The notes beneath the pieces are model-generated. The model saw only the letters and a program-made list of their open reading frames with translations. It searched no databases and was not told the DNA's origin. Shown piece after piece: positions 20,378 through 31,806 of a DNA stretch of 52,525 nt. A program made the position numbers and the translations under genes. Every line of letters starts with the position of its first letter. Within the stretch, counting starts at the first letter, position 1. Source of the stretch: an uncultured Clostridium sp. (GTDB lineage: Bacteria; Bacillota; Clostridia; TANB77; CAG-508); assembly GCA_947648255.1 (NCBI GenBank), contig CANSNA010000006.1:1-52525 (forward strand). The letters run 5' to 3'.

Positions 20378-21149
20378 ATGCCAAACGTATTAGCTTTAGA
20401 AACAAAGACTTTACAGATAAAAATAGAAAAATTTGAAGGACCACTAGATTTACTTTGTCAGCTAATAGACAAAAATAAAATGGACATATATGATATAAAC
20501 TTAAATGAAATAACAGACCAATATCTAGCATATATAAAACAGATGGAAGAGCAAAGACTTGGAGTAAGTAGTGAATTTTTGATTATGGCTTCTGCTTTAC
20601 TTTTAATAAAATCCAAAGGATTGCTTCCAAATACTGATGGAGAAGAAGAAGAGGAATTAACAGAAGAAGAGCTTATAAGAAGAATAATTGAGTATAAGAG
20701 GTATAAAGAGATAACCTTTAAATTTCGCGAAATGTATAATGCATATGCAGAAAGAATTTTTGCAAAACCCGAAAAACTAGTACTTCCAAAGCAAACACTA
20801 GATAAAAACTATGAGAGTCAAGAAATAGTTAATTTATATCAAAATGCTATGGAAAGATTTGAATTTAAAGTTAATGTAAATGCAAAGAATATAGAGCAAA
20901 TAGCAATAAAAGATACATATAGTGTAACAAGTAAAGTAAAAGAGATTTTTAGGGAACTTATAAAAAAGCCAAGAATTGTATTTAATAAAATATATACAAT
21001 TTCAAAATGCAATAAAGAAGAAGTAGTAACAGCATTTACTGGTCTTCTAGAATTATCTAGAAGAAGCAAAGTAAATACAACTCAAGAAGAACTATTTCGG
21101 CGACATAATAGTTGAAAAAAGAAAAAAAGAAAATACGAATTTGGTATAA
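20378..21149 (+). CDS. scpA: Segregation and condensation protein A
   Basis: 256 residues with one +1 step at 21098 (TTT CGG C), a GGC case. ScpA is the kleisin of the SMC condensin complex. The family start LQIKIEKFEGPLDLLCQLI and the middle SEFLIMASALLLIKSK are clear. The step lies in the C-terminal winged helix and gives QEELFGDIIVEK, the usual end of ScpA. The zero frame would stop two codons later. No scpB follows here; the next gene is a DUF2953 protein. Confidence 0.94.
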
Positions 21150-21200
21150 AATTACAAAAAATGGTAAAACTACAAATATACGGAAAGAGTGGAATGTATT

Positions 21201-21831
21201 ATGAAAGTAGTTTTACTATTTTTTTGTGGTATTTTAATATTAATGGTTTGTCTTTTTATACTTGTTATATTTTCAAAAATAAGATTAAATGTAAAAAAAT
21301 GTAAGATAGAAAATATTAAATGTGGTAAAAAGATAAGGGGTTTAGATAAAGAATTTGAGGTTTTTTTTGAATTTTATTTATTAGGATTTATAAAAATTTT
21401 TAATATCAAAATTACTAAAAAACTTTTAAATAAATTCAAAATAAAGCAAGATATAAAAAGTTTAGAAAAGGATGCTCAAATTGTAAAAAAAGCACATCCC
21501 ATTCAGATTATTAAAAAGCTTAAATTAAAATTAGAAAGCTTAAAATTGAATTTAGATTTTGGAACAGAATCTGTAATGCTAACAGTATATTTAGTTGCCA
21601 TTATAAGTAGTATAGTTCGGTATAACTGTGAGAAATGTAGACCCTAATAAAACAGAATTTAGAATAATACCATTGTATAATTTTGGAAATTCTATAAAAT
21701 TTAACCTAAATTGTATAATTAGTGTAAAAATAGTACATATTATTTATGTAATATATATTTTGTTAAAAACAAGGAGGAGAAAAAATGAACGAACATCCAA
21801 TAGAAGGTCTTATGATTACAGCTATGAATAG
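21201..21831 (+). CDS. DUF2953 membrane protein (sporulation-linked)
   Basis: 209 residues from ATG 21201, with one +1 step at 21618 (GTT CGG T). A GTG at 21189 is an alternative start, but AGTGGA then serves as the ribosome site for 21201. It has an N-terminal membrane helix (about 3-24), a lysine-rich body, and after the step IVGITVRNVDPNKTEFRIIPLYN, which fits the C-terminal DUF2953 pattern. The end overlaps the ytfJ start by 47 bases. The DUF2953-ytfJ pairing is common in spore formers. The molecular role is unknown. Confidence 0.75.
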
Positions 21832-22438
21832 CATTCAAGATATGGTTGATGTAAATACCATAATAGGAGAGCCAATAGAGACAAGTGGCAATGTTGTAAT
21901 AATTCCAATATCTAAAGTATCTTTTGGGTTTGCAGCAGGAGGTAGTGAGTTTAAGGGAGAAACAGTTAATGAATACTCAAGAAAAGATGAGGAAGAGCAG
22001 GTACAATATCGCTTACCATTTGGTGGAGGAAGTGGAGCAGGTGTAAACATTAATCCAATAGCATTTTTAGTCGTACAGTCAGGAAATGTAAAACTACTTC
22101 CAGTTAATCATTCTTCACCAGTAGATAAATTATTAGATTATATGCCAGATGCAATAGATAAGGTAAATAGCTTAATCAATAAGGGAATAGAGGCAAAAAC
22201 TGAGGAAAAAACAAAAAAACAAGCACCAAGAGGAACCTTATCTAAAGAGACAATAAAAGAGGTTGCAAAAGAAGTGGCAAAAGAGACAAAGGCAGAAAAA
22301 GCAACTACTGTAAGTAAAACAAAGCCAAGAAGAGGAAGAGCAAGAAACACTGATACTTTTGAATATGAGTATAACGACATTCCAGATACAGGAGATATTA
22401 TTATAAATGTGGATGACACAGAAGATTTCGACGATTAA
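21785..22438 (+). CDS. ytfJ: Sporulation/germination protein YtfJ (GerW)
   Basis: A 217-residue protein. The conserved core (1-125) starts HPIEGLMITAMNSIQDM and contains GEPIETSGNVVIIPISKVSFGFAAGGSEF and GGGSGAGVNINPIAFLVV (residues about 27-105). The family is needed for proper germination in Bacillus. A charged Lys/Glu tail with PRRGRARN and an acidic end is longer than usual. Ribosome site AAGGAGGAG. No in-frame CGG despite several glycine clusters. Confidence 0.9.
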   Translation: MNEHPIEGLMITAMNSIQDMVDVNTIIGEPIETSGNVVIIPISKVSFGFAAGGSEFKGETVNEYSRKDEEEQVQYRLPFGGGSGAGVNINPIAFLVVQSGNVKLLPVNHSSPVDKLLDYMPDAIDKVNSLINKGIEAKTEEKTKKQAPRGTLSKETIKEVAKEVAKETKAEKATTVSKTKPRRGRARNTDTFEYEYNDIPDTGDIIINVDDTEDFDD

Positions 22439-22504
22439 GTGGAATAAATTAAATAACATATGAATATACTGTAATGGACAAACCAAAAATATGGAGGAAC
22501 AAAA

Positions 22505-23608
22505 ATGGTAGCAGATACTCGGATATATAAAAAAGGTAACAAAACGAGTACTTACACTGATATTTAGTTTAATACGGAATATATCTAGCTTTCAAAATGG
22601 CTGTATTTTATATGCCATTTTTGATTGCTTTTATTATTGCTCTTATGGTAGAGCCTGTTGTGAAGTGGTTTTCTAAAAAAACTAATATACAAAGGAAACC
22701 AAGTGCGATCCTTGTACTTATTATTGTTTTTGGAATTATAGTTGGGCTTTTAGCATGGGGGATAGTATCATTAATTGATGAGGGGGCAAACCTTTTAAAA
22801 ATGCTAAATGATTCGGTACGGAGATGGCTACCGGATATATAATGAATTTAATTGATAAAATAAATTTTGGAGAACTTCAAATCTCTGAGGAGTTTACAAA
22901 TGCTTTAAAGACTTCTGTTTCAGATTTTTTTGATCAAGCTTTAGTATGGGTTACAAATTTTCTAACATCAATGTTAAGTAAACTTTCAGAAATTACTACT
23001 GTTGGTGTGTATACAGTAGTTACAATACTTGCAACCTACTTTTTGTGTGCAGATAGGATATATATTTTAGACCAAATTGAACATCATTTTCCAAGAGAGT
23101 GGGTAAAAAAATTAAGCAAGAATATAAGAAAAATTTCGAAACTTTTGGGCGGATATTTGAAGGCACAAGTTATACTTATTGCTATTAACTTTATTTTAGT
23201 TTTGATACGGTTTATTCTTATTTGAAATGATGGGATTAAATGTGGGATATCCATTACTTATGGCTCTTTTAATAGCTTTTTCTGATGCTCTTCCGATACT
23301 TCGGTTCTGGTACTGTAATGCTTCCTTGGGCTGTAATTTGTGCAACAAGAGGGAACTTACATCTAGCTATCGCACTTGCTATTTTGTTTGTTATTATAAG
23401 CGTGGTAAGACAACTTTTAGAACCTAAGGTTGTTAGTAATCAAATAGGTATACATCCAATTTTTACTTTGGTAGCTATGTATACAGGATTTAAAGCGATT
23501 GGAATTTTTGGAATGTTAATAGGTCCAATAGTGATAATTATACTTAAGTCAATTTTTGAGACATTGATCGACAAAGGAATAGTAAAGACTATATTAGACA
23601 AGAAGTAG
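22505..23608 (+). CDS. AI-2E family transporter (PerM/YtvI-like membrane protein)
   Basis: 365 residues with six +1 steps at 22520, 22575, 22819, 22832, 23208 and 23302. Many membrane helices; typical marks include PFLIAFIIALMVEPVV at the start, and DALPILGSGTVMLPWAV, where the last site supplies the glycine of the family motif LPxLGxG. Later come LLEPKVVSNQIGIHP and GPIVIIILK. The pair 22819 and 22832 lies 13 bases apart and gives SVGDGYGYIM; TCG GTA just before it is out of phase and is not skipped. Substrates of the family vary. Ribosome site TGGAGGAA. Confidence 0.87.
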
Positions 23609-23650
23609 TTTAATTGTTTTACCAGTTGTTTTTAGATGATATATAGAAAT

Positions 23651-23698
23651 AAATGACTTAAAAACTATTATGAATTATAGTTTTTAAGTCATTTATTC
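23651..23698 (+). terminator. Hairpin terminator after the AI-2E transporter
   Basis: The 18-base arms 23651-23668 and 23677-23694 are complementary around an 8-base loop. A short T-rich stretch follows. Confidence 0.6.
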
Positions 23699-23836
23699 TT
23701 AAGCAAAGCGAAATAAAGCTAATTTAATATTAATTTGGCACATTTGCCTAAGAGTTTTTCTTGATTTTATAAAAGTACTTTATTTTTTTGCAAATATTAG
23801 ATATAATAAAGCAAATACAAAATAAAGGAGAATTTT

Positions 23837-24442
23837 ATGAATTTACCTAACAAACTTACATTAATTAGAATATTACTTGTTCCAGTAATGGTATTAATAC
23901 CGTTTTTGGGATTAGAAGTTCAAATTTTAGGAATAAGCTTAGAATTTTGGATAATGAATTTAATCTTTGTTATCGCATCTATAACAGATAAACTAGATGG
24001 GTACATAGCTAGATCAAGAAATTTGGTTACAAATTTTGGAAAATTTTTAGACCCAATTGCTGACAAGATACTTGTACTTGCAGCAATGCTTATACTAGTT
24101 GAAAAACAAATGCTACCTGCTTGGATACCAATAATTGTTTTAACAAGAGAATTTGTTGTATCTGCATATAGATTAATTGCAGTAGAGCAAGGAGGAAAAG
24201 TAATTGCAGCATCAAATTGGGGGAAACTAAAAACTGTAACACAGATGATAGCAATATTTTTTGCATTTATAAATATAAATGGAACTAATATATTTTTTAG
24301 ATTTATAGACGGAAACCTAACAGCAATAGAGCTTGTAATAAATATGATAACAAGTATAATGATGCTAATATCAGTTATTGCAACAATTTTCTCAGGTTTT
24401 GACTATATAAAAGGTGGAAAAGACTTATTTAAAGATAGATAG
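23837..24442 (+). CDS. pgsA: CDP-diacylglycerol-glycerol-3-phosphate 3-phosphatidyltransferase
   Basis: A 201-residue integral membrane enzyme that makes phosphatidylglycerol phosphate. The CDP-alcohol phosphotransferase motif is complete: DKLDGYIARSR, eight residues later GKFLDPIADK, giving D-G-x2-A-R-x8-G-x3-D-x3-D. The start MNLPNKLTLIRILLVP is typical. A TATAAT at 23802-23807 lies upstream, with only a weak -35. Ribosome site AAAGGAG. No in-frame CGG; GAC GGA at 24310 is out of phase and read normally. Confidence 0.94.
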   Translation: MNLPNKLTLIRILLVPVMVLIPFLGLEVQILGISLEFWIMNLIFVIASITDKLDGYIARSRNLVTNFGKFLDPIADKILVLAAMLILVEKQMLPAWIPIIVLTREFVVSAYRLIAVEQGGKVIAASNWGKLKTVTQMIAIFFAFININGTNIFFRFIDGNLTAIELVINMITSIMMLISVIATIFSGFDYIKGGKDLFKDR

Positions 24443-24463
24443 AAAATATGCATATGAAAAGAA

Positions 24464-24495
24464 GGGAGGATATATTAGTTGTTTAGACTAATATA
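24464..24495 (+). promoter_or_regulatory. Shine-Dalgarno separated from the ligA start by a hairpin
   Basis: GGGAGGA (24464-24470) is followed directly by the stem TATATTAGT/ACTAATATA (24471-24479 and 24487-24495). ATG 24508 lies 12 bases beyond. Folding would bring the ribosome site to normal distance. Alternatively the site serves a five-codon leader starting at TTG 24479. Confidence 0.5.
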
Positions 24496-24507
24496 AACTA
24501 AAAAACA

Positions 24508-26513
<2,006 letters not shown>

Positions 26514-26523
26514 AGGAGAGATA

Positions 26524-26778
26524 ATGGAAAATTACAAATTTGAAGAATTTGAAGAGATTTTAAATAGTGGATATCAAGTGTATTTTACTTATTTAACTAA
26601 CAGATATTTATTATTTAAAACAACTGAAAACTGTTATACACAAAAATTAATTCATGTAGGACAAAAAAATCCACCTGCTAAAATGGCAATGGTAACAAAA
26701 AAATATCTAATGGAAATATTCCCATTTATGGAAGATATGGAATATAAGGTGCAAGAAGACCTAAATATCAACATTTAA
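26524..26778 (+). CDS. Small conserved-looking protein after ligA, unknown
   Basis: 84 residues, start ATG 26524 behind AAAGGAGAG. Acidic N-terminus (YKFEEFEEILNSGYQVYF), then mixed strands and a TKKYLMEIFPFMEDM helix. No signal peptide or metal-binding motif is visible. It is 10 bases from ligA, so it is probably co-transcribed. The ribosome site and spacing support a real gene, and the function is unknown. Confidence 0.65.
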   Translation: MENYKFEEFEEILNSGYQVYFTYLTNRYLLFKTTENCYTQKLIHVGQKNPPAKMAMVTKKYLMEIFPFMEDMEYKVQEDLNINI

Positions 26779-26790
26779 TAATGAAAATGA

Positions 26791-26805
26791 GTTGATATGT
26801 CAACG
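26791..26805. repeat. GTTGA-N-TGTCAAC-type palindrome, copy 1
   Basis: GTTGATATGTCAACG resembles GTTGACAATGTCAACG at 29735-29750. The two lie on either side of the prophage remnant. They could be operator sites or remains of attachment sites. Confidence 0.35.
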
Positions 26806-26827
26806 AAAAATTTATGTGGTTGACAAA

Positions 26828-26862
26828 ATAAAATAGGGGAGAATAATTCCCTATTTTATTTT
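26828..26862 (+). terminator. Terminator after the ligA transcript
   Basis: ATAAAATAGGG (26828-26838) pairs with the CCCTATTTTAT region (26849-26859), and T residues follow. Confidence 0.7.
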
Positions 26863-27416
26863 TGAAATTTATAACAAGACCAGATGGCGAAGTTGTAAAG
26901 GCAATAGCAAGGAAACCAAGTTTTCATACAACACATTATGAGATATCAGTCTTAATTCAAAAAAATTTCTGTTGCTGAAATACATGCAGATATTATACAG
27001 GCTATTGCACAGGAATTAAAAAAATTGTTTCCAAAAACTAAAGTTTATGGTGAAGGTATAGAGCAAGGTTATGAAGAGCCTTGTTTTTTTATTGATTATG
27101 AAAAAGAAAAAGTAAAAAAATTAATTGGCAATAGATACAATAATGAAACAAGTTTTAAAGTTCTGTATTTTCAAGATTTTAATGAAGAAGAAGCAAGATA
27201 TAAAGTCTATAAAGTAAGAGATACATTGAATGAGAGGGTTGACTATATAAAATATAAGGATATGTACTTTACAATCAAAAATAAGGAAATAGAAATAAAA
27301 GACAAAGATTTACATTTTTTTTTGATATTCAATTTTTTACAAAAAAAATATTAGATGAGGATCCAACCTTTAATGATATTGAAAAAATAACAGATAAGGA
27401 GAAGAAAGAAGCCTAA
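26862..27416 (+). pseudogene. Decayed phage tail gene (DUF6838-like) and fragment
   Basis: A short frame 26862-26978 (ITRPDGEVVKAIARKPSF) overlaps a second one from 26956. That one reads ISVAEIHADIIQAIAQEL, GEGIEQGYEEPCFFIDYE and so on to 27323, like the DUF6838 phage tail-terminator family. A T8 run (27316-27323) is one base short, and the coding resumes in another frame (DIQFFTKKILDEDP) to TAA 27414. There is no proper start codon and no CGG. The gene is therefore broken by ordinary indels, in contrast to the CGG genes. Confidence 0.55.
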
Positions 27417-27431
27417 AAAAGAAAAAAATGA

Positions 27432-27682
27432 AAAAACGAACGAAAATTTATTAAAGAGCAAGTAAAAGATATGCCTTTGAAATCTGTTGAAAAAGATATT
27501 CTACTAAGTAAATGGGGAGATTCACTTTTTAAAACAGAAAGTGAGATTAATAAAATTTTAAATAGAAAGGAGATTTTGTAAAAAAAGTAACAAAGAAAAG
27601 CGAACGCATAGCAGGAGTGGCAAAAAAGAAAGGTGCAGATGAACAATTAATACCTGTTATTGTGCTTAATTATATAGAATAG
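27432..27682 (+). pseudogene. Two short phage-like fragments
   Basis: 27432-27581 encodes KSVEKDILLSKWGDSLF and more; an ATG at 27471 could start 36 residues. Overlapping it, 27578-27682 encodes KKSERIAGVAKKKGADEQ and ends IVLNYIE; it has no standard start codon. Both look like remnants of a prophage tail region, and neither has a recognised function. Confidence 0.35.
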
Positions 27683-27694
27683 GAGGAAATAAAA

Positions 27695-27853
27695 ATGTAT
27701 TTAATAGTAAATCACAAAAGCAAACATTGTTATACACCAGAAAAAAGCTTTTACTTAAATTTTAGATATGATAATAAAGACGCAGATATTAGAAATCTAG
27801 AAACGAGAGTAGACTTAGTAGAAGATATGATAAATCATTCTTTAGAATTTTAG
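27695..27853 (+). CDS. Small phage-type protein (XkdX-like position), unknown
   Basis: 52 residues from ATG 27695 with a strong ribosome site (TAGGAGGAAAT). It ends with a helical segment (NLETRVDLVEDMINHSLEF). It sits between tail remnants and the lysis genes, where small phage proteins are usual. No family recognised. Confidence 0.5.
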   Translation: MYLIVNHKSKHCYTPEKSFYLNFRYDNKDADIRNLETRVDLVEDMINHSLEF

Positions 27854-27863
27854 GAGAGAAGTT

Positions 27864-27935
27864 ATGAACGAAAAATTAATAAATTATTTAAAAATGCAAA
27901 TTGCATTAAATAAGTTAACAAAAGAGAATATGTAA
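27864..27935 (+). CDS. Very short ORF before the holin-like gene
   Basis: 23 residues (MNEKLINYLKMQIALNKLTK then ENM) behind TAGGAGAGAAG. It could be a start fragment of a longer phage gene. Evidence is limited to the ribosome site. Confidence 0.25.
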   Translation: MNEKLINYLKMQIALNKLTKENM

Positions 27936-27952
27936 TTATAACAACATGTAAG

Positions 27953-28081
27953 TTGACATTTGAGCATATAATAAGTGTAGAAGCATTTATAGCAATAGTA
28001 AGTGCCATAATCACCTATTACTTTACAAAAGAAGAAAGCTCGAATGTGAGCGAAAATAAAATAAAAAACGAGGAGGACTAA
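27953..28081 (+). CDS. Holin-like small membrane protein
   Basis: 42 residues if TTG 27953 is the start: one hydrophobic helix (ISVEAFIAIVSAIITYYF) and a charged tail. It ends 4 bases before the amidase start, and the tail contains the amidase ribosome site (GAGGAGG). One-helix proteins next to endolysins are often holins. The assignment rests on position and topology only. Confidence 0.45.
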   Translation: MTFEHIISVEAFIAIVSAIITYYFTKEESSNVSENKIKNEED

Positions 28082-28085
28082 AAAC

Positions 28086-29084
28086 ATGAAAATAGGAGTA
28101 GATGCAGGACATGGATTACATACTGCTGGGAAGAGATGTGCAAAGCAATTTGATGCAAATGAGACTAGAGAATGGGTGTTAAATAGTAGAGTGGCAACAA
28201 AAGTATGCGAAATATTAAATAGAAGTGGAGTAGAAACATTAAGACTAGATGATGTAACAGGAAATACAGACATAAATCTAAGTACAAGATGCACAAATGC
28301 AAATAATGCAAATGTAGACTTAGTTGTAAGTATACATCATAATGCAGGTGGTGGAACTGGTATAGAAACATATGTATATAATGAAACTCTCAAAAACGGA
28401 GAAACAGGAAGAATAGCAACATTAATAAATAATAAAGCAGTAGGAAAAACAGGAATGAGAAATAGAGGAGTAAAGACAAAAGATTTAGCAATGGTAAGAG
28501 ATACAAAAATGCCAGCATGTTTAATAGAGTGTGGATTTATGGATAATGCAAATGATACACCGATCATATTGACAGAAGAATATGCAAATAAAGTAGCAAG
28601 TGGAATTGCAGAAGGAATATTTACATACTATAATAAAGATACCTCAGATCAAAATAATTCAAAAAAAATAGATGTAAAGTATCAAGCTTATTCAGATAAA
28701 TGGTATCCAGATGTAATAAATACAACAGACCATGCAGGAACCAAAGGAAAAGCTATTTCCGGTTTTAGAGGGAATACAGTGGGAAACGAAGAAGAGGCAG
28801 GAAAGCTTATATACTGTGTAGGATTACTTAATGGCAGATGGCTAGGTGAAATTACAGATAGAGAAAAAGATAAATCTGGAGATGATTTTGCTGGAATTTT
28901 AGGAAATCCTATTGATCGTATAATGGTTAGAGCAACAAAAGGAACTGCTAGAGTAAGAGTGAGACTTTTAGGAGATAATGATTTCTTACCTTGGGTAACA
29001 GGATACAACAAGAACGATGCCGAAAATGGTTATGCTGGAATAAAAGGCAGAAAAATTGATGCAATTCAAGTAGAAATAGTGTAA
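28086..29084 (+). CDS. Phage-type N-acetylmuramoyl-L-alanine amidase (endolysin)
   Basis: 332 residues. Amidase_3 domain at 1-185: zinc histidine in DAGHGLH, second in VSIHHNAGGG, glutamate in ACLIECGFMDN. It cuts the bond between muramic acid and L-alanine. The C-terminal half (about 195-332, KYQAYSDKWYPDV then GFRGNTVGNEEE) is a wall-binding-like domain seen in clostridial lysins. No signal peptide, so export would need a holin, which the gene before it may be. It is glycine-rich but has no in-frame CGG; TCC GGT near 28759 is out of phase and read normally. Confidence 0.88.
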   Translation: MKIGVDAGHGLHTAGKRCAKQFDANETREWVLNSRVATKVCEILNRSGVETLRLDDVTGNTDINLSTRCTNANNANVDLVVSIHHNAGGGTGIETYVYNETLKNGETGRIATLINNKAVGKTGMRNRGVKTKDLAMVRDTKMPACLIECGFMDNANDTPIILTEEYANKVASGIAEGIFTYYNKDTSDQNNSKKIDVKYQAYSDKWYPDVINTTDHAGTKGKAISGFRGNTVGNEEEAGKLIYCVGLLNGRWLGEITDREKDKSGDDFAGILGNPIDRIMVRATKGTARVRVRLLGDNDFLPWVTGYNKNDAENGYAGIKGRKIDAIQVEIV

Positions 29085-29106
29085 ATATAAAAGGGATTAA
29101 TTCAAA

Positions 29107-29133
29107 TGAAGTGCACCCCAAATGTTAGACAAA
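29107..29133 (+). repeat. Left inverted repeat of an IS3-type element
   Basis: The 27-base end begins TGAAGTGCACCCC. Its reverse complement recurs with two mismatches at 408-434. It lies directly before the transposase orfA and its ribosome site. Confidence 0.65.
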
Positions 29134-29159
29134 ATCTAAAATTTGGAGGTGCATTTTTA

Positions 29160-29561
29160 ATGAGTAAAAGTAAATATTCAACAGAATTTAAATTAGAAGT
29201 TGTAAAATATTACATTGATGGACATCATGGTTATAGAGAAACAGCAAGACACTTCAATTTGAAAACAGGAGATGAACTAGTAAAGAAGAGGGTTAAAAGG
29301 TATGAAGAGCATGGAATTAATGGTTTATGCAAAAATTTAAAATTTTCATATAGTGGAGATTTTAAAATAAATGTGATAGAATATATGCATGCAAACCATC
29401 TATCATTAAAACAAACAGTATTTCATTTTAATTTAGGAAATCTTAATGTAGTAGAAAAATGGGAACGCATATATTATGAGGAAGGACCTCAAGCTCTTTA
29501 TGAAGAACGAAGAGGACGAAGAAAAAATATGAGTTCTAAACCAAGAAAAAAGAAGAAATAG
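29160..29561 (+). mobile_element. IS3-family (IS150-like) transposase OrfA, orfB missing
   Basis: 133 residues from ATG 29160 (ribosome site GGAGGTGC). Two helix-turn-helix segments: STEFKLEVVKYYIDGHHGYR and FKINVIEYMHANHLSLKQ. It ends in a lysine-rich stretch with the slippery heptamer A AAA AAG at 29546-29552. A -1 slip there would extend it to TAA 29618-29620. That is how IS3 elements normally make the OrfAB fusion, but no orfB with a DDE domain follows, so the element is a deleted remnant. No CGG in frame. Confidence 0.82.
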
Positions 29562-29734
29562 AAAAAAGAGTAGAGCCAGCAAGTGAATATATGGATAATT
29601 TAGTTAAGGATTTAAAATAAAGGTAAAGATTGACAAATAACTAACTGCAAGTGGAGTTATTATATTTTACATAATAAGTATTCCTATGAGTTTATAAAAG
29701 AGGAATATTAGAAGGTTTTAATTATAATAGCAAA

Positions 29735-29760
29735 GTTGACAATGTCAACGATTTGTCAAC
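29735..29760. promoter_or_regulatory. GTTGACA-A-TGTCAAC palindrome plus a third half-site
   Basis: A perfect 7-1-7 palindrome (29735-29749) is followed by another TGTCAAC (29754-29760). It lies in the 480-base gap 29562-30041, which has no gene I can support. It may be an operator for the ABC exporter downstream or a phage or IS relic. Confidence 0.4.
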
Positions 29761-30041
29761 TATACACAAGTTAAAGTAAAATATAAAAAATTAGAATAAA
29801 ACAGAATATAATAAACAGTTTCTTGCAAAATACTGATATTATTAATATACAGAGATATGATAAAATATAATAAAATTAGATAAATTAAATTAACCTAATT
29901 TATGGAGGGACTTAGAATATAAATATGAAGTATAAAGATACTAAATAAATGAATTTACAAAGAATTCACAAAATAATCACTTTAAATAAAGATATAGGCG
30001 ATATAATACTATAATTAGTTTTAAAACAAGGAGATGAAAAA

Positions 30042-31806
30042 ATGTTAAAATTGCTAAAAAAACTAAACAAAAAAGAAATTACTTTTACTGTAATTTGCCT
30101 AATATTTATAATAATACAAGTATGGCTCGACTTAAAACTACCAGACTATATGACAGAAATTACAAAACTTGTTCAGACAGAAGGAAGTGAAGTAACAGAT
30201 ATTTTAAAACAAGGTATGTTCATGCTTGCATGTGCTGGCGGAAGCCTAATTTCTGCATTTATAGTAGGTTATTTTGCATCATATATAGCTACATCTTTTT
30301 CAAAAAAGCTAAGAAGTAATTTATTTGGAACAGTTCAAGAATTTAGTATGGAAGAGATGAATAAATTTTCAGTAAGCAGTTTAATTACAAGAACAACAAA
30401 TGATGTAACACAAGTAGAAATGCTAATTGCAATGGGATTACAACTTATTGTAAAAGCACCAATAACAGCAGTTTGGGCAGTAATGAAAATATTAGATAAA
30501 AGCTTTACTTGGAGTGCAATAACTGGCGGAGCAGTTCTAATACTTATTTTAACAATAGGAATTTTAATGAAACTCGTATTACCAAACTTCAAAAAAGTAC
30601 AGAAAATAATAGATAAAGTAAATAATGTAACACGTGAGAACTTAACTGGAATAAGGGTAGTTAGAGCATTTAATGGAGAAGAGTATCAGGAAAATAAATT
30701 TGAAGAACAAAATAATGATTTAACAAATTTGCAAACTTTTAACCAAAGAATGATGTCAGTGATGTCGCCAATTATGTATCTAATAATGAATGGATTAACT
30801 CTTGCAATATACTTTGCAGGAGCATATATGATAAACGAAGCAGGTCTAGCAGATAAAATAGATATATTTAGCAACATGGTAGTATTCTCCTCATATGCAA
30901 TGCAAGTCATAATGTCATTTTTAATGCTTGCAATGATATTTATGATATGGCCAAGAGCATCAGTGTCAGCAAACAGAATACTTGAAGTTCTAGAGTCTAA
31001 AATATCAATAAAAGATGGAAAAATGAAAATAGATCAAACAAATGCGAAAGGAGAAATCGAATTTAAAAATGTATGTTTTAAATATCCAGATGGGCAAGAC
31101 TATGTTTTGAAAGACATTTCATTTAAAGCAAATAAAGGAGAAACAATTGCAATAATTGGTTCTACCCGGTTGTCGGAAAATCCACTCTTATAAACTTAAT
31201 ACCAAGGTTTTTTGACGCAAGCCATGGAGAAGTATTAGTTAATGGAATTAATGTAAAAGAATATGACCAAGAATTCTTACATAACAAAATCAGTTATGTA
31301 CCACAAAAAGCTGTAATGTTTAGTGATACAGTACTTGGCAATGTTTCATATGGAGAAAATCGGAAAAGAAAAAAAAGAAGAAGAAATTATAAAAGCAATA
31401 GAAGTTGCACAAGGAAAAGAATTTGTAGAAAAAATGGATAAACAGTATGAAGCACATATAGCAAGCCGGAGGAAGCAACATAAGTGGAGGGCAAAAGCAA
31501 AGACTTAGTATAGCAAGAGCAATTGCAAGAAATCCAGAAATCTATATTTTTGATGATTCTTTTTCTGCTCTAGATTATAAAACAGATAGTATACTAAGAC
31601 GTGAACTAAAAAAATATACTAAAGATGCAACAAGCATAATAGTCGCACAAAGAATAGGAACAGTAATGAATGCAGACCAAATAATAGTTTTAGATTCAGG
31701 GAAATGTGTAGGCAAAGGAACTCATAAAGAACTTTTGAAAAATTGCTCTGTTTACCAAGAAATTGCATATTCTCAGCTAAGTAAGGAGGAATTAGAAAAT
31801 GAGTGA
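30042..31806 (+). CDS. Heterodimeric ABC exporter, subunit with degenerate ATPase site
   Basis: 586 residues with four +1 steps at 31167, 31174, 31361 and 31467. Six-helix membrane domain (1-320), then the ATPase domain. Two sites 7 bases apart rebuild the P-loop IIGSTGCGKSTLINL; the zero frame would give STRLSEN. Others restore SYGENGKE and IASGGSNISGGQKQRLS (signature). Walker B is IYIFDDSFSALD, with Asp in place of the catalytic Glu, the mark of the weak site in heterodimeric exporters. The stop overlaps the partner start (ATGAGTGA). Confidence 0.92.

Noticed and set aside
21150..21200. CGG at 21181 as a recoding site in an upstream extension of DUF2953
   Set aside because: It lies outside any supported reading frame, next to the ribosome site, and no extended homology-like sequence is visible.
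29546..29552. A AAA AAG heptamer as part of the same recoding system
   Set aside because: It is the usual -1 slippery site of IS3 elements and goes in the opposite direction. It is unrelated to CGG.
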